From assembly GCA_902795555.1 (NCBI GenBank), contig CADBLV010000158.1, positions 1 through 6,177 of the forward strand: a stretch of DNA of 6,177 bases. The letters are read 5' to 3'. Of the stretch, positions 1 to 4,881 are shown piece by piece; the first letter of the stretch is position 1, and the number at the start of each line of letters is the position of its first letter. The position numbers and the translations under genes were made by a program. A model generated the notes under the pieces. It was not told where the DNA came from and searched no databases. It saw only the letters and a list, made by a program, of their open reading frames with translations. This DNA is from an uncultured Eubacteriales bacterium (GTDB lineage Bacteria; Bacillota_A; Clostridia; Christensenellales; Aristaeellaceae).

Positions 1-198
1 GGTCCTGTACAGCCGCCCGGTTTCATCCGGACGGGCCAGGGGCTGGCCGTGGGCGATGGGCCAGACACAGGTGAAATGCGCCTGCTCATCGGGCGCCGTC
101 AGAGGCGGGGAAAGCAGCACGATCAGGATGCCGGCAATGAGCGCGATCCAGAAAAAAGCTTTTGCTTCCGGACAAACTGAAGCCCATTTTCGCCTCAT
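1..198 (-). CDS. DUF2142 family membrane protein, N-terminal part (cut by window edge)
   Basis: An open frame starts with ATG at 198 and runs without a stop to base 1, giving 66 codons; the rest lies outside the window. The start has a purine-rich ribosome binding site (AAAGGGGGAAGGCGGG, 199-214) and the promoter at 231-259. The short basic N-terminus MRRKW is followed by one hydrophobic helix (about residues 14-31, ending LLSPPL) and then the motif PDEQAHF (36-42). A first membrane helix followed by a PPxxxPDExAHF-type motif at the start of a large extracytoplasmic loop is the hallmark of DUF2142, a family of large polytopic membrane proteins found in polysaccharide loci. As I recall, Pfam groups the family with GT-C glycosyltransferases, which use polyprenyl-phosphate sugars outside the cytoplasm; if so, the Asp-Glu pair would be near the active site. 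The DPM-like GT2 at 1748-2479 would be a fitting donor synthase. The function is inferred; family membership is fairly sure despite the truncation. Confidence 0.8.
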   Translation of the reverse strand, partial: MRRKWASVCPEAKAFFWIALIAGILIVLLSPPLTAPDEQAHFTCVWPIAHGQPLARPDETGRLYRT

Positions 199-230
199 CC
201 CGCCTTCCCCCTTTCCGATGCAATCAATCT

Positions 231-259
231 ATTATACCCGAAACAGTCCCGATTGACAA
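231..259 (-). promoter_or_regulatory. Strong sigma-A/70-type promoter for the DUF2142 gene
   Basis: On the minus strand, TTGTCA (254-259) is followed after exactly 17 bases by a perfect TATAAT (231-236). This predicts a transcription start near 224 and a leader of about 25 bases before the ATG at 198. A second TTGTCA copy lies 7 bases further upstream (261-266), so the region reads TTTGTCATTTGTCA. The promoter sits in the 82-base gap after the GT2 gene that ends at 281, so the DUF2142 gene can be expressed independently of the upstream operon. No terminator hairpin is seen in the gap, so read-through is also possible. Confidence 0.75.
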
Positions 260-280
260 ATGACAAATCAGGAGGATGGT

Positions 281-1078
281 TTATAACTGATTCTGATCCT
301 CGCTGCGGGCATAGCGGCGGGCCAGAAAACGGGCGAATCCCTCCGGCCAGAAGCGCCGGAACATGGCCAGATCCTCCTGCCTCCGGCGGTGATCCGCGAT
401 CATGGCGGTGGTGGCGGAGGTGGCATGCACCCGATGCTGCATCAGCGGTTCGGGATGATAGACAAAACTCCCCTGCTTCCGGCTTTGCTTTTCCCATTGA
501 TCCCAATCCAGGGAAACCTGCATTTCCGTGCTGAAAGGCCGGCTGCCGACCTTTTCGCGCACATAGGTGACCGAGGGACAGCAGATCGGGCTTCCCAGGC
601 TCAGAATCCGCCGCCGGATCCACCGGCTTCTTTGCAGCAAAGGCCGTTTCAGGGGACGGAGCATCAGACGCTTAATGTTCAGATTCCGGTTTTCGGTGAC
701 AACCTTCCCTTCCCGCAGCTCGGCATAATCGCAGAACCAGAGGATGGGATCCTTTGCGCTGTTCAGATCCGCCAGCATCGTTTCCGCGTATCCGGGATCA
801 TAGAGGTCGTCCTGATGGGTGATGGTGACCAGCTTTGTTTCCGCGGCTTCGAAGGCAAAATTCCAGTCGGCCCCGATGCCGGTCTCTCCCCGATTGACAT
901 ACAGGGGACAGCCGAAGGTCCGGGCGGCGGCCTCGACCATCGGACCGGGCGTGGAAGTGGCAATCAGGATGCGGGTTTTTGTCCGCTGCGAGGCAAGGGA
1001 TTGCAGACAGGCCTCCAGATAAGGGCTCTCCCCATAGGCACAGACGGCGAAGGTGTGATCGTTGGGCGTGAATGTCAT
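281..1078 (-). CDS. Family 2 glycosyltransferase (GT-A fold)
   Basis: This 265-residue protein is predicted to transfer a sugar from a nucleotide donor onto a growing lipid-linked glycan at the cytoplasmic membrane face. The N-terminal nucleotide-binding strand is AVCAYGESPYLEACLQSL (11-28). The later NRGETGIGADWNFAFEAA region (62-79) matches the usual N.G...A.N.g segment of the fold. HQDD (88-91) is the metal- and donor-binding DxD equivalent. LDWDQWEK (190-197) sits where the catalytic base is expected, and HRVHATSAT (215-223) resembles the conserved C-terminal acceptor-side motif of many GT2 enzymes. There are no membrane helices. The usual IIP strand is replaced by TFAVCAYG, a divergent but recognisable form. 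The ATG at 1078 overlaps the upstream DUF2304 stop as ATGA, and a GGAAGGAAGA binding site precedes it. The donor and linkage cannot be read from sequence. Confidence 0.88.
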   Translation of the reverse strand: MTFTPNDHTFAVCAYGESPYLEACLQSLASQRTKTRILIATSTPGPMVEAAARTFGCPLYVNRGETGIGADWNFAFEAAETKLVTITHQDDLYDPGYAETMLADLNSAKDPILWFCDYAELREGKVVTENRNLNIKRLMLRPLKRPLLQRSRWIRRRILSLGSPICCPSVTYVREKVGSRPFSTEMQVSLDWDQWEKQSRKQGSFVYHPEPLMQHRVHATSATTAMIADHRRRQEDLAMFRRFWPEGFARFLARRYARSEDQNQL

Positions 1079-1641
1079 GACTTCATTCTTCCTTCCCCGA
1101 GCACGCGCTCAATCTCCTCCCGGGTGATCTTTTTCGGTTTCTTCGGCGCCGATTCCGTTCCTACGCCAGATGTTCCCGTCTCTGTGCCTGACGATCCTGT
1201 TCTTTCGCTTTCCGTGCGCCGGTCCGTCGGTTTTATGCCCGCTGTCTCCCCGCTCATCCCGGCCTCTCCGCCGGTCTGTGCCTTCGCGGCTTTCTCCTCC
1301 AGATCCTGCAGACGCTTCTCCAGCACGGCGATTTTCTGCACCGCCCGGACGATCTCCTGCTTTTCCCGGCTCACGATGACGGTGAAGCTGATCATCAGCA
1401 TCAATCCGCAGAAAAGAATGACGGCGAACAGCGCGTTGACGCTGGAATAGATTCCGATCATCCGGGCAAAGCTGTCCAGCAACCGGGGAAAAACGGCCAG
1501 GATCAGCATGATTACGCCGCTGAGCATCCACAGAAGGGTATACCGCAGGGACAGCCGGTTCTTTTTAAGCAGCCAGAACAGCAGCACAAAGAACAGGATC
1601 ACCGCCGCGATGGCAAAGAACTGAAAACGTCCTGTAATCAA
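1075..1641 (-). CDS. DUF2304 membrane protein with coiled coil and long disordered tail
   Basis: This 188-residue protein has three predicted membrane helices (about 7-25, 33-50 and 68-90). The RLSLRYTLLWM and FPRLLDSFARMIGIYSSVNALF stretches are characteristic of DUF2304. Residues 91-121 are a heptad-rich, charged coiled coil (SREKQEIVRAV through EKRLQDLEEKAAK). The tail from about 122 to 188 is rich in Gly, Ser, Thr and Glu, looks disordered, and ends in a basic/helical patch with KKPKKITREEIERVLGEG. Family members, as I recall, are about 110-130 residues and lack such a tail. They commonly sit beside DPM-type GT2 genes, as here (1748-2479), and probably serve as membrane partners; the exact role is unproven. 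The start is TTG at 1641, chosen because AAGGAGG (1651-1657) lies 9 bases upstream. The nearby ATG (1646-1648) is out of frame and hits a stop after three codons. The stop overlaps the next GT2 start by 4 bases. Confidence 0.85.
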   Translation of the reverse strand: MITGRFQFFAIAAVILFFVLLFWLLKKNRLSLRYTLLWMLSGVIMLILAVFPRLLDSFARMIGIYSSVNALFAVILFCGLMLMISFTVIVSREKQEIVRAVQKIAVLEKRLQDLEEKAAKAQTGGEAGMSGETAGIKPTDRRTESERTGSSGTETGTSGVGTESAPKKPKKITREEIERVLGEGRMKS

Positions 1642-1650
1642 GAAATCATC

Positions 1651-1657
1651 CCTCCTT
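1651..1657 (-). promoter_or_regulatory. Ribosome binding site fixing the TTG start of the DUF2304 gene
   Basis: AAGGAGG on the minus strand, inside an A-rich stretch, lies 9 bases before the TTG at 1641. It is nearly a full match to the anti-Shine-Dalgarno sequence. No in-frame ATG or GTG with comparable spacing exists, and the next internal ATG in frame is at codon 39, inside the second membrane helix, so TTG initiation is the best reading. Confidence 0.7.
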
Positions 1658-1697
1658 TTTTCCCTTTCGTGACCGATCCTGTTCGAGAAGCCGAGTA

Positions 1698-1722
1698 CTT
1701 TGCACGCTGATGCCGCGCAAAG
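1698..1722 (-). other. Stem-loop in the gap between the DPM-like GT2 and DUF2304 genes
   Basis: In the 106-base gap at 1642-1747 the minus-strand transcript can form a stem CTTTGC/GCAAAG extended inward by GCG/CGT pairs, giving 9 base pairs (one G-U) around a 7-base loop. A competing smaller hairpin, CGCGC-TTT-GCGCG (1714-1726), shares the same bases. No U-run follows, so it is not an intrinsic terminator. It may be a processing, stability or weak attenuation element, or chance. The rest of the gap shows no convincing promoter. Confidence 0.35.
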
Positions 1723-1747
1723 CGCGTCACAGTGTATGAAAGCAGAA

Positions 1748-2479
1748 TCAGTCTTCGGTTCGGGTGTGGATCCGCGGTTTTTCTTTTTTTCCGAAACTGA
1801 TCCTTGCCAGGATCAGGGCCAGGGAAACCTTCACCATATAATAGACGGAAGAAAGCGGCGAGATGGAGCTCTTCCCCTTCTCCCGTTCCCGCATCTTCAC
1901 CGGCACTTCCACTACGGCGGCGCCGCGGAGCCCCGCGAAGAGGATGGCTTCCGGTTCCGGATAATCCTGGGGATAGTGTCCGGCATAGGCTTCGATGAAG
2001 GTTCGATTGACGGCCCGCATGCCGCTGGTGACATCCAGCACTTTCACCCCGCACAGCAGGAAGATCAGCCGGCTCAGGAAGCCGATGCCCGCCCGGCGGG
2101 CGCCGGAACTCTGAAACCCTTCTTTTTCCACAAAGCGGCTTCCGATGGCGATGTCCGCCAGGCCGCTTTCCACGGTCTGAATCAGCCTGGGTAGATAAGC
2201 GGCGTCGTGCTGACCGTCTCCGTCGAACTGTACCGCAATGTCATATCCCCGGGTCTTCGCGTACAGATATCCGGCCTGCACCGCCCCGCCGATCCCCAGG
2301 TTGGCGGCCAGATCCAGATGGGGGACGCGGTTGGCGCGCAGCCAGGCCAGGGTGTCGTCCGTGGAGCAGTCGTTGATCACCAGGGGATCCGCCCAGGGGC
2401 AGTGATCCCGCAGATCTGTCAGCGTTTTCGGGAGGTTCTCCCGTTCGTTGTAGGCAGGAATGATGACCAGAGTTTTCAT
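1748..2479 (-). CDS. DPM1-like family 2 glycosyltransferase (polyprenyl-phosphate sugar synthase type)
   Basis: This 243-residue enzyme has every landmark of the dolichol/polyprenyl-phosphate glycosyltransferase branch of GT2: VIIPAYNERENL (5-16), VINDCSTDDT (34-43), NLGIGGAVQAGYLYA (60-74), FDGDGQH (85-91, the DxD plus the histidine typical of DPM and GtrB-like enzymes), GSRF (113-116) and DVTSGMRAVNR (149-159). Such enzymes move a sugar from a nucleotide donor to a polyprenyl phosphate at the inner membrane face. Unlike GtrB there is no C-terminal pair of membrane helices. There is only one moderately hydrophobic or amphipathic segment near residues 208-230 and then a basic tail (FGKKEKPR), so membrane attachment probably needs a partner. 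The downstream DUF2304 protein is the obvious candidate. AAGGAGG (2489-2495) sits 9 bases before the ATG at 2479, which overlaps the flippase stop as ATGA. A family member making a nucleotide-sugar-linked lipid for another purpose is possible. Confidence 0.9.
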   Translation of the reverse strand: MKTLVIIPAYNERENLPKTLTDLRDHCPWADPLVINDCSTDDTLAWLRANRVPHLDLAANLGIGGAVQAGYLYAKTRGYDIAVQFDGDGQHDAAYLPRLIQTVESGLADIAIGSRFVEKEGFQSSGARRAGIGFLSRLIFLLCGVKVLDVTSGMRAVNRTFIEAYAGHYPQDYPEPEAILFAGLRGAAVVEVPVKMREREKGKSSISPLSSVYYMVKVSLALILARISFGKKEKPRIHTRTED

Positions 2480-3735
2480 GAAGGGATTCCTCCTTTCTTT
2501 CCGATCTGAATCAGCATGACGGCCGCGTCGAAAACAAACAGCGTACCCATAATGGCCCCGTAGGCCAGGGCCGCGCCGTGGATGCCCCGGTCAGCGACCA
2601 GGCCGGCGGTGAAAATCAGGTGAGTGATCAGCGCCAGGGCATATCCGATCAGGATGTAGCCCTGCTTCCGGATGACCGTGAGCAGCGTGTTCAGATAGAA
2701 GGCTGCCGCCGTTACGCCGCCGAAGATCAGCAGCAGGGCGAAGGTCTTTCGCCACGGCGCCAGATCGACCCCGTAAACGAGTTCCAGCAGGCGCCGTCCG
2801 ACCAGGTCGCCGAGCAGCGTGACAGCCCCTGTGATGGCGGCGATCATAAGCAGCTGTTTCCCCGCCATCCGGCGGAATCCCCGGACATCTCCGCCGTCCC
2901 ATCTGGTGCTGATGGCAACCAGCTGCGGCCGATAGAGAAAGGCGGAGAGAAGATTGATGGAAAAAACCGGCATGAACAGCACCCCGAAAACGGTCTGCGC
3001 TTTCCCGGACATCATGGCGTCAATCGTGTAGCGCGGGGCGTTGATCAGGAAGGAATACAGAAACATGCCCGCAAAAATCGGAAAACCCTGGAACAGGAGC
3101 TTTCCGACCCCGGTCAGGCGCCATCCCGGCCGGGTGTCCGGATCGTGTTTCCGGAAGGGCGGGATCAGAATCAGGAAACATCCGAGGCAGGAGAGCAGCA
3201 GCGCGCAGGAGGCTACCCGCAGGTTTCGGCTGAGCGCGTAGGCTATCACAAAGCAGCAGCTTGAAATCGCTATGCGCAGGGACATGGCCAGGCTGGCCGC
3301 GTCGAACCGCCCGGCCCGCTGGGCCGCGCCGTGGATCACGTCCTCCAGATCCTCGACAAAGCGATAACCCGTCAGGCACAGGAGCACAAAAAAACCTTCG
3401 CTGTCCAGTCCGCGGATGAGCCCGTATCCCGCCGCGCAGGCAGTCATCAGGAGACAGGTCAGCCATCGGGCAGTATAGTAAGTGCGGAACGGAAACGCTC
3501 CGCGCAGGTCCGAAACCTGATATTCCCGAAGATTCCAGGTTCCGACTGCGTTCAGGGTCTGAGCCACGGTGTAAAGGATCAGGAAGAGCCCGGCTTCCTC
3601 CGCGCCTCCGATCCGGGTGACGATGAGCAGAAAAACCGCGCTTTGCAGGCTGAACAGCAGGCTGGCAACCAGATTCCAGAAATAGGCCCGTCGGGTCGCC
3701 TTTTCTTCCCTGCCGAACAGCAGCCGATCCAGCAT
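2476..3735 (-). CDS. Wzx-like oligosaccharide flippase (MOP superfamily)
   Basis: This 419-residue polytopic membrane protein has about 12 hydrophobic helices and few charged residues within them, the usual size and layout of polysaccharide transporter (PST/Wzx) proteins. The N-terminal pattern (an AYFWNLVASLLFSLQSAVF helix from about 17, then TRIGGAEEAGLFLILYTVAQ) matches the family start, in which the first helix is followed by a G.eeaG.f....al segment. Toward the C-terminus, LLELVYGVDLAPWRKTFALL followed by FYLNTLLTVIRKQG matches the g..il.l.yG.....a...l.ll.....y.n..L...r..g pattern of Wzx proteins. It would flip undecaprenyl-diphosphate-linked oligosaccharide to the outer face. The start at 3735 has a strong AGGAGG (3742-3747) at good spacing. 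The gene begins 27 bases after the upstream GT2 stop, and its stop overlaps the DPM-like GT2 start by 4 bases, tying the three into one operon. Confidence 0.88.
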   Translation of the reverse strand: MLDRLLFGREEKATRRAYFWNLVASLLFSLQSAVFLLIVTRIGGAEEAGLFLILYTVAQTLNAVGTWNLREYQVSDLRGAFPFRTYYTARWLTCLLMTACAAGYGLIRGLDSEGFFVLLCLTGYRFVEDLEDVIHGAAQRAGRFDAASLAMSLRIAISSCCFVIAYALSRNLRVASCALLLSCLGCFLILIPPFRKHDPDTRPGWRLTGVGKLLFQGFPIFAGMFLYSFLINAPRYTIDAMMSGKAQTVFGVLFMPVFSINLLSAFLYRPQLVAISTRWDGGDVRGFRRMAGKQLLMIAAITGAVTLLGDLVGRRLLELVYGVDLAPWRKTFALLLIFGGVTAAAFYLNTLLTVIRKQGYILIGYALALITHLIFTAGLVADRGIHGAALAYGAIMGTLFVFDAAVMLIQIGKKGGIPS

Positions 3736-3748
3736 GATGCTCCTCCTT

Positions 3749-3761
3749 CCGCTCAGAGCGG
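3749..3761. other. Small palindrome between GT2 and flippase genes
   Basis: CCGCTCAGAGCGG on the plus strand is symmetric around one central base and lies in the 27-base gap, beside the flippase ribosome binding site. Read on the plus strand it is followed by TTTATTTT (3762-3769), so it resembles a short intrinsic terminator for antisense transcripts. Read on the minus strand it is a weak 4-5 base-pair hairpin just upstream of AGGAGG, with no U-run, and should not stop the operon. It could modulate flippase translation; support is weak. Confidence 0.3.
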
Positions 3762-3762
3762 T

Positions 3763-4740
3763 TTATTTTGCCAGAATCCCGAGGACTCCCCTGCTGATTC
3801 CCATCCGCTCCAGCAGGTTAAACCCCCAAACGCTGAGACGGATGTCCATGGGCTCGCCGGCGGGCTTTCGCAGGGAAATGAGCGGATTCCGGCGATACGC
3901 CGGCACCTGTTCCCGAATCCAGGCGATCATCCGGTCATACTGACTCTGCCACGCGGCTTTCTCTGATCCCCGAAGGGTGAAGAGCAGATACCATACGATG
4001 TACCGATACAGAAAGTATTCTTTCTCGGTTTGGGTGATTCCCCCGTCTTCCGGAAGATCCTCCCACAGGCGATTCATCAGCGGAAAGGGATCCGCGCCTT
4101 TTCCGACCTGTTTCTGTCGGCTGTTGGACAGGCTGTCGGGATTGTCCAGCCAGTGATAGCCGGTATCCGGGATCGTCTTTACCCGCGCGGCGTGAGCATA
4201 GGCCATCAGGGTGAAATAAATGTCTTCTCCCAGGCCGGTTTTCAGGAACCGAATCCGGTGATCCCGCAGAAAGCGGGTCCGGTACAGATGCGCCCAGGGA
4301 GCTGTGACGACAAATCTTGCCCAGCTTTCCGGACCGGGGCTGACCTTCCGGAGCACCCGGCCGCTTTCCGGCGAAACGCGGAGATAGCCGCCGCAGACAA
4401 TCTCCGCTCCGGAATCCTCCATGGCCCGCCGGTAGGAAGCCAGATAGTCCGGGGTGATCAGATCGTCCTGATCCATAAAGGCCAGGTATTCCGAGTCTGC
4501 CAGATCCATACCCGCGTTCCGGGCTTCGGCAGCTCCCCGGTTTTCCGTGGCGATCATACGGAGGGGCATTTCCGGGTGCTTCTGGGCGAAATCATCGATG
4601 ATGTTCGCGGAGCCGTCGGTGCTGCCGTCATTGACCAGCAGGAGGCCGAAATCCGTTTCCGTCTGGGCGGCCAGGCTTTCCAGGCAGGCCGGGAGGGTTT
4701 TTTCTCCGTTATAAACCGGAATGATCACCGTGGTCTTCAC
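3763..4740 (-). CDS. Family 2 glycosyltransferase (WcaA-like GT-A enzyme)
   Basis: Read from GTG at 4740 this is a 325-residue GT2 enzyme, of common length for a capsule or O-unit transferase. In order it shows TVIIPVYNGEKTL (4-16), VNDGSTDGS (36-44), ENRGAAEARNAGM (66-78), the DxD-type MDQDD (89-93), PWAHLYRTRFL (148-158, acceptor side) and GLGEDIYFTL from about 169, whose Glu-Asp pair is the expected catalytic base. There are no membrane helices; the C-terminal third is helical and basic and may bind the membrane surface. The frame is open back to a TTG at 4809, but that codon lies in the -35 box and the next in-frame ATG (4783-4785) lies in the -10 box of the promoter, so neither can be in the message. 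GTG 4740 follows GGGAAGGGGG (4751-4760) by 10 bases and places VIIPVYN at the usual distance from the N-terminus. It is the first gene of the minus-strand operon. Confidence 0.9.
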   Translation of the reverse strand: MKTTVIIPVYNGEKTLPACLESLAAQTETDFGLLLVNDGSTDGSANIIDDFAQKHPEMPLRMIATENRGAAEARNAGMDLADSEYLAFMDQDDLITPDYLASYRRAMEDSGAEIVCGGYLRVSPESGRVLRKVSPGPESWARFVVTAPWAHLYRTRFLRDHRIRFLKTGLGEDIYFTLMAYAHAARVKTIPDTGYHWLDNPDSLSNSRQKQVGKGADPFPLMNRLWEDLPEDGGITQTEKEYFLYRYIVWYLLFTLRGSEKAAWQSQYDRMIAWIREQVPAYRRNPLISLRKPAGEPMDIRLSVWGFNLLERMGISRGVLGILAK

Positions 4741-4750
4741 CGCGGATGCG

Positions 4751-4760
4751 CCCCCTTCCC
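4751..4760 (-). promoter_or_regulatory. Ribosome binding site supporting the GTG start at 4740
   Basis: GGGAAGGGGG on the minus strand ends 10 bases before the GTG at 4738-4740. It is the only purine-rich site downstream of the predicted transcription start (near 4774) that is well placed for an in-frame start codon. Confidence 0.55.
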
Positions 4761-4780
4761 TTGCGGAGATCTTTCCTGCT

Positions 4781-4809
4781 ATCATATCATTTTTCGTGGA
4801 ATTATTCAA
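4781..4809 (-). promoter_or_regulatory. Extended -10 promoter for the leftward glycan operon
   Basis: The minus strand shows TTGAAT (4804-4809), a 17-base spacer and TATGAT (4781-4786). A TG two bases before the -10 box (TGATATGAT) makes it an extended -10 element. The predicted transcription start is near 4774. It would drive the GT2, flippase, DPM-like GT2, DUF2304 and GT2 genes. Its -35 box abuts that of the rightward promoter. Confidence 0.65.
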
Positions 4810-4825
4810 TGAAGCCTGATATAAT
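4797..4825 (+). promoter_or_regulatory. Extended -10 promoter for the rightward glycosyltransferase
   Basis: The plus strand carries TGATATAAT, a perfect -10 box TATAAT (4820-4825) with the TG extension at 4817-4818. The -35 position (TGGAAT, 4797-4802, 17-base spacer) matches the consensus at only three positions, which the extended -10 can offset. The predicted start is near 4832, giving a leader of about 50 bases before the ATG at 4882. Confidence 0.6.
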
Positions 4826-4831
4826 CAATTC

Positions 4832-4850
4832 AGCTGCCGGCGCGGCGGCT
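4832..4850 (+). other. Possible 5' leader hairpin of the rightward glycosyltransferase mRNA
   Basis: AGCTGCC (4832-4838) can pair with GGCGGCT (4844-4850) through seven base pairs, one of them G-U, around a 5-base loop. An alternative stem, TGCCGG (4835-4840) with CCGGCA (4852-4857), uses overlapping bases. The first hairpin would begin at the predicted transcription start and so could protect the 5' end of the message. There is no U-run, the region is very GC-rich, and chance pairing is likely enough to keep confidence low. Confidence 0.25.
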
Positions 4851-4881
4851 TCCGGCAAAATGGGAATGGGGGAAAGAAAGC

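Noticed and set aside
56..256. Plus-strand 66-codon frame at the left edge.
   Set aside because: It is antisense to the DUF2142 start and its promoter, and it lacks any motif or good ribosome binding site.
389..1450. Long open frame of 353 codons on the plus strand.
   Set aside because: It runs antisense to the GT2 and DUF2304 genes, which have clear family motifs. The translation is Pro/Arg-rich with no recognisable domain, as expected from the opposite strand of GC-rich coding DNA.
1646..1648. ATG next to the GGAGGG as the start of the DUF2304 gene.
   Set aside because: Its frame reads ATG ATT TCT TGA and stops at once; the DUF2304 frame begins at the TTG 5 bases later.
1638..2054. Minus-strand frame covering the gap between the DPM-like GT2 and DUF2304.
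   Set aside because: It mostly overlaps the GT2 gene in another frame, is low in hydrophobic order, lacks a good start site, and shows no family resemblance.
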